Source of the DNA: Spirochaetales bacterium
Lineage (GTDB): Bacteria > Spirochaetota > Spirochaetia > SZUA-6 > JAFGRV01
Assembly (NCBI GenBank): GCA_016935735.1
Contig: JAFGQK010000071.1
Location: 1-64,000, forward strand
DNA length: 64,000 nucleotides
Reading direction: 5' to 3'
Shown: positions 50,713-60,452 of the stretch, piece by piece
Layout: each line of letters opens with the position of its first letter
Numbering within the stretch: the stretch's first letter is position 1
The notes under the pieces: generated by a model
Database searches by the model: none
Told to the model about the DNA's origin: nothing
The model's input: the letters and a program-made list of their open reading frames with translations, nothing else
Program-made: the position numbers and the translations under genes

Positions 50713-52197
50713 CTATACAGGCAATACCAGGCTGTTCGTTATGCATCGTGGTGCTTCTTTGCTGTAATGTGTTACGAAAATGACATCCGTATCCGAATGC
50801 TTTCCGATCTTATCCGCAAGGTCCAGGATAAGCTCCCTGTTGTTCCTGTCCAATCCCTGGCAGGGTTCATCCAGGATAAGAAGCAGGGGGGACTTCACCA
50901 TACTTCGGGCAAGAAGCACCATCCGTTGTTCACCGAATGAAAGATGTTGAAACATGCTCCCTTCTTTATGCAAAAGGTTGATGGTCTTGAGCCATGCCCG
51001 TGCAATCTCTGTCTGTTCATCCGACGGTCTTCTGTAAAGTCCTGTAGAATCAAAGAAACCGGAAAGAAGCACATGGAGTACCGGTGCTGTTTTGTAATAA
51101 TTTAAATGAAATTGAGATGAGACGAAACCTATCTTTTTCTTTATATCCCAGATACTTTCCCCTGTGCCCCGGCGCCGGCCGAAAAGATATATCTCACTCT
51201 TATAGGCCTGCGGATTGTCTCCTGTAACAAGGCTTAAAAGTGTCGATTTTCCTGAACCATTCGGTCCTGTAATAAGCCAGTTTTCACCCCTCATCATTGT
51301 CCATGAAAGAGATTTAAAAACAATCACCTCACCATACGTTATAAAAACATTATTCATATGGATGAGTTCCTTATATTCATATTCTTTGTTTCCTGAATAA
51401 AAGGAAGGCAGGCCGATACCTTCTGCATCCGGTCCGTTCTTTCTGCTTTTTTCTGCACCATAGAAAAACGACAGGTTATTATCTATTAAGGCGGCTCGTA
51501 AGAGTACACCCCGTTTCCCCTGTTTTAAAACCCGGCAATGATCGACAATCAGAATATGTGTGATTTCCTTTACGATTTCTTCATGCCGGTGGGTAACCAG
51601 GATAATCTGGACATTCAGCCGGGACAGCATCCGGATATGTCTGCTTAACCTTTTCCTGCTCTTTTTATCCAGGCCGTCAAAAGGTTCATCAAGGATAAGA
51701 AGAGATGGTTTTTTCATCAACTCTTTTACGATAACGACTTTACGCATCTCACCTGTCGACAGGGCAGGGATTGACCGTTTAAGAAGAGGGTGAAGCCGGA
51801 AAAGGGATATAAGTCTCTGCAAATCCTTTTTATTGATATTTACAATATCTTTGCAAATAAAGGATGCCACGGTTTCGATATCATCGATTTTGCCGCTAAA
51901 ATACCTTTCATCATCCTTAAGACGTTCCTTTTCCAGGTACTCCCTGTGTGCTTCGAACGAGATATACCCGATATTTTCTTTAAGGGCTAAGGGATTATAT
52001 CGGTGTACCCTGCCTTTAATAACAGGAATCTTGCCTGTAAGTGCTTTCACAAGGGTGGTTTTCCCTGATCCATTAGCCCCGAGAACAGCCCAGTTTTCAT
52101 GTTTATGAATTTTCCACGATGTATGTGAAAAGACAATTCTATTGTAAAGGCGAATACTTATATCGTCAAGGTGTATAACAGGGTCTTTTTTACTCAT
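50713..52197 (-). CDS. ModF-like protein with two ABC ATPase domains
   Basis: A 494-residue protein with two nucleotide-binding domains and no membrane part. Domain 1: GANGSGKTTLVKAL, LSTGEMRKV, LLILDEPFDGLD, VTHR. Domain 2: GPNGSGKSTLLSLV, LSFGEQRMVLLAR, LLILDEPCQGLD, VTHYSKE. Both sites look complete. The layout and size match ModF/PhrA proteins linked to molybdate transport genes, though none is nearby here, so the role is uncertain. The 3' end meets the hicA fragment at a probable rearrangement point. Confidence 0.85.
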   Translation of the reverse strand: MSKKDPVIHLDDISIRLYNRIVFSHTSWKIHKHENWAVLGANGSGKTTLVKALTGKIPVIKGRVHRYNPLALKENIGYISFEAHREYLEKERLKDDERYFSGKIDDIETVASFICKDIVNINKKDLQRLISLFRLHPLLKRSIPALSTGEMRKVVIVKELMKKPSLLILDEPFDGLDKKSRKRLSRHIRMLSRLNVQIILVTHRHEEIVKEITHILIVDHCRVLKQGKRGVLLRAALIDNNLSFFYGAEKSRKNGPDAEGIGLPSFYSGNKEYEYKELIHMNNVFITYGEVIVFKSLSWTMMRGENWLITGPNGSGKSTLLSLVTGDNPQAYKSEIYLFGRRRGTGESIWDIKKKIGFVSSQFHLNYYKTAPVLHVLLSGFFDSTGLYRRPSDEQTEIARAWLKTINLLHKEGSMFQHLSFGEQRMVLLARSMVKSPLLLILDEPCQGLDRNNRELILDLADKIGKHSDTDVIFVTHYSKEAPRCITNSLVLPV

Positions 52198-52330
52198 CCC
52201 TGCTATTTTACTCCAACTCTGTTTTCTGTAAAACCTTATCTGATATTTTTTTTGTTTTTTGGTTAAAAATAGTATTAAAAACTGAGAAAATTCATATAAT
52301 TTTACCTTGTGGAGAATAATGGGAGGTCAT

Positions 52331-54622
52331 ATGAAAAATGCTTTGCTCTTTTTCATTATTTTATGTGGAAAAATCATATGCCCGGAATGTGAAGAATTAT
52401 ATTCCACAGGCAGTAATGTGTCCTCTTTTGCAGATGTCTTTTCCGTAAACAGGATAACAGATAGGGACAGCCTTTTTATTCTTCAAAAATTCTATGTTCT
52501 GGAAACGAAATTGGAGGAAGACCGTTATATTCTTGATGATCTTCCGGGTCCGGGATTTTTAGAATATAACGGAACATTGCCTGTGCATGATGAGAATATT
52601 AAAAGACCGATGTATACCCTGCGTACAGGGTTTTATATTGATAACGGGTTAAAAGGGGAGAAGCTTTCATTGTACACACGATTAATCGGATACCCCCGTA
52701 ATATTTATCTGAATGGACAAAAAATCCATATTGCAGGAAAGTACGGTGAGAATCATAATAACTCATCGATTTTCGCATCGAATATATATCTTTCAAATGA
52801 TATTCTTCATTATGGAAATAGAGTAAACGAACTGGCTGTACAATTGTATCCGGAAGGAAACAGTATCAGTATGATGAATCTCGGTATATCATCATATTAC
52901 AGGAATGCTGTCAGGGTTTTTATACAGAATTTTATCGGTGTGAACCTTGTCCAGGCAGGTGTTATTGCTGCTTTTATTTTGTTTGTTTATTTTTTCTTTC
53001 TCTTCATTACAATGGGAAAAAAAAATACATCGTATCTCTATTTCGGCCTTACCTGTCTTTTTTTCGGGTTTGCCAGTTTTAATATGTGTTTTCATTCGGA
53101 CGGGATATCGCAGCTATTCATCGACAAAGTTTCCCGTTGCTCATTTCCATGGCTACTTATGAATGTTGCGTTTTTTTCAATGGAATTTACTAAAATAATG
53201 AATAAAAAGTTATGGCTCAAGATTGTGATCATTGTTTTCGCTATAATTCTTACCATTGTAACAGTTGTTCAGAAAAGTATCGGGGAAGTGAATTCCGTAT
53301 TCACTTTAACCATGCTCGGTTTTATAGCCCCATTACTTTTATTATCCATTATCGTGCTTTTCATCTCACTTATTAAAGATAAACGCAAAGACTCTATTAT
53401 AATCCTGTTTGCCTTTACCATTATCATCGGGACTGCGGCTCATGATATATATTATGTAGCACAAAACCTTTACCCCTATTCATATTTAATGCAATTCGGA
53501 TTCTTTTCCCTGGTCATAAGTATCTTTTTTCTTCTTGCGTATGAAAATTCAAAATTATTCATGACATCTTTAAAAACATCCGGTGACCTTAATATTAAAA
53601 ATAAGTCCCTGAACGAAATGGTTCGGAAAATTTTCGCTGTATCCGAAAGCCTGAGTTCATCAGGTGAAAAACTGGAAAAGGGTGTCCATTCTTCTACAGA
53701 ATTAATCCAGCAGTATGAAGACAATAACAAGAAGATAATGGCCACGGTATTAAACAGGCTGGATGATGTAGAGAGTATGATGATAAAGATAGGTGAAAGA
53801 ATCGATATATCAATAGAAAAAATCCCACAGGCAATTATCAATCAGACAGCGATTGTGGAGGAAGTGTCTGCAACAATTACACAAATGAATTCCCATATGG
53901 CACACACAATGGAAAACTCGAATAAATCAAATAGTGCGGCCAGGCATCTTTCAGTCCTGGCGGAAAAAAGCAGGGATATGATCCTGGAATCCAGGGATGC
54001 TATAAGTAAAATTTCCGAATACTCCCAGTTTTTAAATGATGTTCTTGTCGCTATACAGGATATATCGGACAGGACAAATGTTCTTTCTATTAATGCGGCG
54101 ATTGAAGCAGCCAGGCAGGGAAAATCCGGAAAGGGATTCTCTGTTATTGCAGGTGAGATAGGTTCTCTTTCCCAGAAATCCAAAGGCACCCTTGAAACCA
54201 GCTTCGAGAAAATCAAGTCCATGTATGAGATTATAGAGAGAAGCACGCTTCTTTCTGATGAAGTTTCTGCAAGTCTTCTTTCAATGATTACAAAAATAAA
54301 GGAATCCTCAACCATGATACATACAATCACGGATCTTATACAGGAACAAAAATCGAGTCTTTCTGAAATTCTTATATCGGTAGAGAATCTTCTTCAGGAT
54401 ACCTTTACCATAAAAAATCTGTCAGAAGAAGAGTATCGTGAAAATGAAAAGATCAAGAACACACTTTCCGAATTAAAAACCACACTTTCCACAATTACCG
54501 GTCTTATTAAGAATCAACTTGCAAAAGGTTCCGAGCTGTATTCATTTATAGGCAGGATAAAGGAGATTACCGATGAAAATTTGGAGAATGTGGATATTTT
54601 AAGAAAAACAACAGCATCATAA
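52331..54622 (+). CDS. 7TMR-DISM chemoreceptor-like signalling protein
   Basis: About 763 residues from ATG 52331, preceded by GGGAGG (the track's 52307 is upstream of that). A signal peptide (LLFFIILCGKIICPE) leads into a periplasmic jelly-roll sensor of the DISM type (about 25-190) with GFYIDNGLKGEKLSLYTRLIGYPRNIYLNGQ. Seven membrane helices follow (about 205-410), then a coiled coil and a methyl-accepting-chemotaxis signalling hairpin with DISDRTNVLSINAAIEAARQGKSGKGFSVIAGEIGSLSQKS. It should sense a carbohydrate-like ligand and control CheA, although there are no other chemotaxis genes here. Confidence 0.88.
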   Translation: MKNALLFFIILCGKIICPECEELYSTGSNVSSFADVFSVNRITDRDSLFILQKFYVLETKLEEDRYILDDLPGPGFLEYNGTLPVHDENIKRPMYTLRTGFYIDNGLKGEKLSLYTRLIGYPRNIYLNGQKIHIAGKYGENHNNSSIFASNIYLSNDILHYGNRVNELAVQLYPEGNSISMMNLGISSYYRNAVRVFIQNFIGVNLVQAGVIAAFILFVYFFFLFITMGKKNTSYLYFGLTCLFFGFASFNMCFHSDGISQLFIDKVSRCSFPWLLMNVAFFSMEFTKIMNKKLWLKIVIIVFAIILTIVTVVQKSIGEVNSVFTLTMLGFIAPLLLLSIIVLFISLIKDKRKDSIIILFAFTIIIGTAAHDIYYVAQNLYPYSYLMQFGFFSLVISIFFLLAYENSKLFMTSLKTSGDLNIKNKSLNEMVRKIFAVSESLSSSGEKLEKGVHSSTELIQQYEDNNKKIMATVLNRLDDVESMMIKIGERIDISIEKIPQAIINQTAIVEEVSATITQMNSHMAHTMENSNKSNSAARHLSVLAEKSRDMILESRDAISKISEYSQFLNDVLVAIQDISDRTNVLSINAAIEAARQGKSGKGFSVIAGEIGSLSQKSKGTLETSFEKIKSMYEIIERSTLLSDEVSASLLSMITKIKESSTMIHTITDLIQEQKSSLSEILISVENLLQDTFTIKNLSEEEYRENEKIKNTLSELKTTLSTITGLIKNQLAKGSELYSFIGRIKEITDENLENVDILRKTTAS

Positions 54623-54661
54623 GAACCGGGAATACGCTGTTCAACACAGTCGAGGCACACC

Positions 54662-57613
54662 TTAATATCCCAGTCTTTTTAACTCCTTAAAAAGGTACTG
54701 CACCTCTTTATTGTTTTTTTCTTTTTCTGCAAAACGGATGAATTCCTCTTTTGCCTGTTTATAGTTTCCCATGGCAAAATAGGTCTCCCCAAGTTCAAAA
54801 AAGGCGTTTTTAAAGCTGGGGAAATGGTCCGTCACGATTTCCAGTTCCCGGGCTGCTTCCTTGAACCGGCTGTCCAGCCGGTAAATGACAGACAGTAAAT
54901 AGTGAGCCAGTCCATTTTCCGGTTCGAGCTCGAAAACCTTATCGAGCAGCGTACATGCTGATGCATGATTTCCTGTTTTAAAATAAGCATATGCCAGATC
55001 CAGGTATCCGAGGGGATTATCTTTATCCAGATCAATCCCGGTTTTGTATTGTTCCACTGCCTTTTCGAAGTTTCCTGTTTCCGAGTACCTGTCTCCCAAA
55101 GCCTTGTGAAAGCTGAAATTATAGGGATTCAACCGGGCTGCCATGGATAGATTCTCCGTTGTATCACCTTCCGGGGACTGAAAATAGGTATACCGTGCCT
55201 TCAGGAAATATACTTCGGCATCAACATACTGTTTGAGCTTTTCTCTATCATCCGGAGAAGGCATATTCACCATAATACTATTCGCATCCCTGGGATAGGT
55301 GAGAATTTCGTCAATAATCTTCAAATTCGGGGTGGTGCTCATATACTTGCTGAATTCCGGGAGCGGATAGTTATCCGAATTGGGCGGGATATCTTTCAGA
55401 TAATTTTCAAGTTCATCCTTCCCGCACGTATAAAGGGCTAACAATGAAAAAGGATCATCCAGATGGACTTCCTTCAGGTCATTCCTTATTTTAGGCCTGT
55501 TTAATTTGTACATAAATCTGTTAAAATCTATTTGTAATGGACCGGGGGTGCCCAGGATGAGGATATGTCCGATGTTGGAAATCCATAAGCTTGTATGGGG
55601 AAAGACATCGATAAAGCTTTTTATGAGCATCCTGTATTCATATTCACTTAACCAGTTCGTCGCCATCCACTGGCACATAACACCCTGTTTTGTGAGTTTT
55701 CTCTTGCACAGCTGGTAGAACTCCTTTGTATAAATATTGATACTCAACCGCGGGTGGACGGCATTTGTCGTGATGATATCGTACGTATCATCCGTCATTG
55801 CCATATAACTCCTCCCGTCTTCGATAACCACCTTTAGTGTGGGCTCGTTTAATACCTTTTTATTTTCTTTTTTAAAATACCCGGATGACCCATCGATTAT
55901 TTCAGTACAGATTTCCACACAGGTAACTTCTTTCATGTCTTCCTGGATAAGGGACTGGCAGGTAATTCCCATCCCGAATCCCACGACCAGGGCATTACCG
56001 GGTTTCTCACATAACAGATAAGGCAGGTAAGCAAGGAGTTTGTGAACCCGGATATCCCCGTATTCTGCTATAGCGGTGACAGCACCGTCTATCGCCAGTT
56101 CCCTGACACCATCGAATTTTTCCGGCACTGCAACCGTGGATCCCAGACCCTCTTTATAAAAAAGCAGGCGGTCCCCTTTCTCTTCTGTCTGCCAGTGCCT
56201 GAAATAGTTCTCCCCGGGGAGAATGGCAACCATAAAGACCATTGCAGCTGCGGTAATGATAACAGATAACACCTTGATTTTCGTTTTTAAATGGGGATGA
56301 AAGATAATAAGTGCGATCCCGATAAGAACATTTAATAGAGCAGTAAAAAGCGCTGCTTTTACCACACCGAGAAAAGGAATAAGAATGAACCCTGCTGCAA
56401 AAGATCCGAAAATGGAACCGATCGTATCCAGGAAACCGATAATGCCCAGTTTCAAACCGAGCTTTTCTATATTGGTTGTATATATCCTGGCGACGATGGG
56501 AAAAGTCATTCCCATAAGTGTTGCGGGAATAATCATCAACAGGAAAAAGAAAAGGTATTCTTTGCCTGAAGAGAATAGCCATGGTTCCGTATAAAAGCGG
56601 CGTGCAGTACTGAAATAACCGGATATCTGTACAAAAAAGAAAAGGACCGTACATGCAATGATTCCGATCATTACTTCAATTGCACCGAGCAGAAATACAA
56701 GATTCTTTCTCTTATCCACAAAACGGGCAATAATGAAACTTCCCAGGGAAAGCCCGGAAATAAAAGCGATTATGACAGTGGAATAAAAATAAATGCTTCT
56801 GTCATAAGAGATGCCGAGGAGGATTCTTGTCCAGATGACCTCATAGGAAAGTGTGGTGAATCCTTCTATTGCAAATACCCAGAGAACCAGGCGGAGGAGA
56901 AAAGGGGGACAGGTTTCTGGTTGACCGGGGTTTCTTTTTTTTACGGCAACTGCCTTTTTATCCTCTGAAATAATAAATATCGGGGTTTTTCCCCTTATAA
57001 TAAAAACCACCCCGGCAATAAGGATATTGATAAGTGCGGCACTATAGATAGTGCAGGAAAGCCCGGCAGCCTGTATAAGGAAGAAACTTGCAATAAAACA
57101 TCCGGCAACAGCGCCCAGGTTATTGATTGAATAGAGATTTCCCACATTTCCGCCAAGCCGGCTCAGATTTTTTATATAGTATTTGCTTAAGACAGGTAAT
57201 GTACCCCCCATAAGGGTCGTGGGAATAAGGAGAAGAAGGAAAGAGAATACAAAGCGGAGAATGCTGTTGATGTATAGACCGGGTTGTATAAGGGAAGCCA
57301 GGGAAATATACATACCTGCAAGCAGTTTTAAGAGAATGGGAAATAACAGGGCAAACACTCCTATTCCCAGTTCCAGGAGAAGAAAAATGAAAAGGGGGTC
57401 TTTCACTTTATCGATAAGCCTGCCAAAGAAATAACTGCCCAGGGCCAGACCGGCCATGAAAGCAGTTAACACGGTACTCACGGCAAATATGGTAAGTCCG
57501 AAAGCCTGGCCAAGCATCTTTATCCAGACAATCTGATAGATAAGTGCACTGATACCTGAGAAGAAGAAAATGATAAACAGGATCACTTTTATAATCTTTG
57601 CATTATCTTTCAT
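54662..57613 (-). CDS. membrane-fused spermidine-synthase-like protein with TPR tail
   Basis: A 983-residue protein in three parts. Residues 1-470 hold about 12-14 membrane helices in two MFS-like halves (both containing LPTTLMGGTLPVLSKYY- or IPATLMGMTFPIVARIY-type motifs). Residues about 485-720 form an aminopropyltransferase-like SAM domain: NALVVGFGMGITCQSL, VTCVEICTEIID, VIEDGRSYM, ITTNAVHPRLSINIYTKEFY. The rest is a set of tetratricopeptide repeats. Such fused proteins are common but of unknown substrate; real polyamine synthesis is unproven. The start follows a -10 box by eight bases and has no ribosome binding site. Confidence 0.88.
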   Translation of the reverse strand: MKDNAKIIKVILFIIFFFSGISALIYQIVWIKMLGQAFGLTIFAVSTVLTAFMAGLALGSYFFGRLIDKVKDPLFIFLLLELGIGVFALLFPILLKLLAGMYISLASLIQPGLYINSILRFVFSFLLLLIPTTLMGGTLPVLSKYYIKNLSRLGGNVGNLYSINNLGAVAGCFIASFFLIQAAGLSCTIYSAALINILIAGVVFIIRGKTPIFIISEDKKAVAVKKRNPGQPETCPPFLLRLVLWVFAIEGFTTLSYEVIWTRILLGISYDRSIYFYSTVIIAFISGLSLGSFIIARFVDKRKNLVFLLGAIEVMIGIIACTVLFFFVQISGYFSTARRFYTEPWLFSSGKEYLFFFLLMIIPATLMGMTFPIVARIYTTNIEKLGLKLGIIGFLDTIGSIFGSFAAGFILIPFLGVVKAALFTALLNVLIGIALIIFHPHLKTKIKVLSVIITAAAMVFMVAILPGENYFRHWQTEEKGDRLLFYKEGLGSTVAVPEKFDGVRELAIDGAVTAIAEYGDIRVHKLLAYLPYLLCEKPGNALVVGFGMGITCQSLIQEDMKEVTCVEICTEIIDGSSGYFKKENKKVLNEPTLKVVIEDGRSYMAMTDDTYDIITTNAVHPRLSINIYTKEFYQLCKRKLTKQGVMCQWMATNWLSEYEYRMLIKSFIDVFPHTSLWISNIGHILILGTPGPLQIDFNRFMYKLNRPKIRNDLKEVHLDDPFSLLALYTCGKDELENYLKDIPPNSDNYPLPEFSKYMSTTPNLKIIDEILTYPRDANSIMVNMPSPDDREKLKQYVDAEVYFLKARYTYFQSPEGDTTENLSMAARLNPYNFSFHKALGDRYSETGNFEKAVEQYKTGIDLDKDNPLGYLDLAYAYFKTGNHASACTLLDKVFELEPENGLAHYLLSVIYRLDSRFKEAARELEIVTDHFPSFKNAFFELGETYFAMGNYKQAKEEFIRFAEKEKNNKEVQYLFKELKRLGY

Positions 57614-57621
57614 AAGTATGG

Positions 57622-57650
57622 AGTATAGTGAATTTATAATAAACGGACAA
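57622..57650 (-). promoter_or_regulatory. sigma-70-type promoter, leaderless type
   Basis: On the minus strand, TTGTCC (57650-57645), a 17-base spacer and TATACT (57627-57622), ending eight bases before the ATG at 57613. Confidence 0.6.
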
Positions 57651-57826
57651 GATGAAGGGGAATTTCCTGCCTGCTACGGAGTTATTTTTATTATGGTGAT
57701 ATATGATTTCATGATGCACGTATGGCTTTATTTTTAAAATTTTGCCTGAAATAACCTGAAATATACTTGATTATTTCCTGTTCCTCTATACAATAACTAC
57801 ATTTACGTTACAAAGGATTGCCGGTG

Positions 57827-58945
57827 ATGACGAAGATGGAGACAAAATGCCTTTATATTCTTTTAAGCAGCCTGAGGGGTGGGGGATCCGAAAAGGTTTG
57901 CGTTACCATAGCAAATAAGCTTCAGAAGAAAGGGTATATAATTCGTATTCTTACATTAAACCTCTATAATGCTGTATACCAGGCTTTTCTTGATCCATCA
58001 ATCGAGCTCATCAATTTGAATAAGAAACATGCACGGCAGGCTTTGTTCCCACTGGGGAAAATGATAAAAAAATTAAAAATAAAGAAGCTCCTGGTATTCA
58101 ATTACCAGCTGGCTGTTCTGGTGTACATAATAAAAAAAATATTCCTTCTGGATGTAACGATAATTTCAAGGAATATTATAGCGCTTAGTGAAGCAAGAAA
58201 TTACAGAAAAAGAATCTATGACGGGATCATATCATTTTTAGTGAAAAAGATATATCGTCATGTCGATTGTATTATTGCGCTATGCCAGGCCATGAAAGAT
58301 GATCTGGTGAAAGAATTCAATATAGCACCGGAGAAAATAGCCGTTATCAATAATCCTCTGCATGACAAATTTATTCCACCGGATACCGATACTAGCTTCC
58401 AATGGATAGATCAGATTCAGCGGAAAAAACAATTGCTTTTTATAGGCAGGCTGGGACAAACAAAAGGAATACAATACCTGCTTTCGATATATAAAAAGCT
58501 TGGAAGTATTAAACCCGGTTATTCATTAAAAATAGTCGGAAAAGGGCGCTTGAAAAAAGAAATAGAGGACTGGATTAGTGAGAATAATTATAATAATGTA
58601 ATTGAAATGATTGATTTTACCCTGGATATTGACCGGATATATAAAGAAAGTGATATAACACTCCTTACCTCTCTTTATGAGGGATTTCCGAATGTACTTA
58701 TTGAATCAATATCTACAGGAACACCGGTTGTCAGTTTTGATTGTCCGACTGGTCCTTCCGAAATTATTGTGAACGGACAAAACGGTTATATAGCCAGGTA
58801 CCTTGATGAAGAGGATTTTGTAGAGAAGGTCGTTATGTTGATTGATCATCCGCTTGACAGGAGGAAAGTCGCTATGACGGCCAGGAAATATTACCCCGAT
58901 ATGATAATTCCCGAATACGAGAAAGTGATTTTCCCGGGGAAATGA
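57827..58945 (+). CDS. glycosyltransferase family 4 protein
   Basis: About 372 residues. The N-terminal acceptor domain begins CLYILLSSLRGGGSEKVCVTIANKL and the C-terminal donor domain has LLFIGRLGQTKGIQYLLSIYKKL, KIVGKGRLKKEIEDWI and LTSLYEGFPNVLIESISTGTPVVSFDCPTGPSEII, with the E..(7)E motif of the GT-B fold. AAAGGA lies before the ATG at 57827; the track's TTG at 57818 is less likely. First gene of a three-gene surface polysaccharide cluster; sugar donor and acceptor unknown. Confidence 0.92.
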   Translation: MTKMETKCLYILLSSLRGGGSEKVCVTIANKLQKKGYIIRILTLNLYNAVYQAFLDPSIELINLNKKHARQALFPLGKMIKKLKIKKLLVFNYQLAVLVYIIKKIFLLDVTIISRNIIALSEARNYRKRIYDGIISFLVKKIYRHVDCIIALCQAMKDDLVKEFNIAPEKIAVINNPLHDKFIPPDTDTSFQWIDQIQRKKQLLFIGRLGQTKGIQYLLSIYKKLGSIKPGYSLKIVGKGRLKKEIEDWISENNYNNVIEMIDFTLDIDRIYKESDITLLTSLYEGFPNVLIESISTGTPVVSFDCPTGPSEIIVNGQNGYIARYLDEEDFVEKVVMLIDHPLDRRKVAMTARKYYPDMIIPEYEKVIFPGK

Positions 58946-59045
58946 TATGCTTGTAAAAGGAGAAAGCTTTTCTCCATATCTTCTTTCTTTGAAAGAAGTG
59001 TGTTTTGGATATATTTTTAATGTATTATCTTTGAATTATGTATAG

Positions 59046-60371
59046 ATGAACATAAAATCTTTATTTAAGCGTTTCAACGCTGGAACATTAGTAAAAAATG
59101 TGGCATCTCTCTCCCTTTCTATGGTTGTTTCACAGATTGTACTCATCATATCATCACCCATCTTAACAAGGTTTTTCAGTCCGGCTGAATTTGGAGTACA
59201 ATCTATTTTTGTTTCAATCTCCATGGTTATAACGATTGTCTATACATTACAATACGATATGGCAATCGTATTACCTAAAGAAACCGAAGAATCCGGGAGT
59301 CTGAAACAGATTGCCATCAAATGCTCTCTCTACGGACTATTTATTTTTTTATTTATTGCGTCAATAATATTCTTTTTCGGCCTTCATAGAATTTTTATAA
59401 AATCACTTAGTGGTATTGTATTATTGTTAAGTGTGCTTCACGCATGGATTCTCTCTGTCGAGAGAGTTTCAAACTATTCGAATATCAGGGATAAGCGATT
59501 CACTCAATTATCTGTTGGTGTTGCCGCAGGATCAATTATTGCAACGATTGTCAATATCATAACAGGATATTTCTGGGGCGGCAGTCTTTTCCTGATATTC
59601 GCAGTCATGTTGAAATCCGTCATCAGTACCATCATTCAAAACAAGGGAGCTGCGAATCCTGTTTATAAAATGCTTAATAAACGTCTGTTTTCCTGGTCTG
59701 AAAAGGAAAAAAAGCTTATGGGGGAGTATTCCGCATTTCCCCGGTATCGGATGCTCCAGAATTTACTGAATACACTCAGCCAGAATTTACCTTCACTAAT
59801 GTTCGCTGCATTTTTCAATTCCACTATTGCAGGTTTTTATGCTTTAGCGAGAAGAATCATTCACCTCCCGGCTCTTTTAATCTCCAATGCGTTGAGGAAG
59901 GTTTATTATCAGAATGCAGCTGAATTAAAAAATAATAAGAAATCCCTTTTTAAGAAAACATTACAATTCACCATTGGTTTGAGTATTCTTGGTCTGGTTC
60001 CTTACGGTGTTCTCATAATTTTCAGCAGACCCCTGTTTTCACTCATTTTTGGTTCAACATGGAAGGAAGCCGGCTATTTTGCTTCCTGGCTGGGTGTAGG
60101 ATCTTTTTTCGGTTTTATTAATGTTCCTTCCGTCTCAATTATCCCGGTATTGGGATTACAGAAAGAGAACTTTATTTTCGAAGTAATAATAATAATATCA
60201 CGGATCATTTCCATCCTTATCGGCGTATTTCTCGGGTCACCGAGGATTTCTTTAATTATTTTTTCTACAACAGGAGCGATATTGAATTCCTCCCTAATTT
60301 TCTGGATTCACAGGTATTTATATAATTATGAAAAAAAGGATTCAGATATCGACAAAATACATGCATCCTGA
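59046..60371 (+). CDS. Wzx-type polysaccharide flippase
   Basis: A 441-residue protein with about 12-14 membrane helices of the MATE/MOP oligosaccharide flippase superfamily. The start LVKNVASLSLSMVVSQIVLIISSPILTRFFSPAEFGVQSIFVSISM is the family signature. It moves undecaprenyl-linked repeat units across the inner membrane. It lies between a glycosyltransferase and a TupA-like gene. No clear ribosome binding site precedes the ATG. Confidence 0.9.
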   Translation: MNIKSLFKRFNAGTLVKNVASLSLSMVVSQIVLIISSPILTRFFSPAEFGVQSIFVSISMVITIVYTLQYDMAIVLPKETEESGSLKQIAIKCSLYGLFIFLFIASIIFFFGLHRIFIKSLSGIVLLLSVLHAWILSVERVSNYSNIRDKRFTQLSVGVAAGSIIATIVNIITGYFWGGSLFLIFAVMLKSVISTIIQNKGAANPVYKMLNKRLFSWSEKEKKLMGEYSAFPRYRMLQNLLNTLSQNLPSLMFAAFFNSTIAGFYALARRIIHLPALLISNALRKVYYQNAAELKNNKKSLFKKTLQFTIGLSILGLVPYGVLIIFSRPLFSLIFGSTWKEAGYFASWLGVGSFFGFINVPSVSIIPVLGLQKENFIFEVIIIISRIISILIGVFLGSPRISLIIFSTTGAILNSSLIFWIHRYLYNYEKKDSDIDKIHAS

Positions 60372-60452
60372 TACTATAGATCATGTTATGATGCCAGGCA
60401 GAAGCAAAATCATGCATTGTTATAATTTGTTAAGAGGATTAGAAGCAGTATT

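Noticed and set aside
56154-56654. 166-residue ORF inside the spermidine-synthase-like gene, other frame
   Set aside because: Same strand but out of frame within a well-supported membrane region; Ser/Tyr/Arg-rich shadow.
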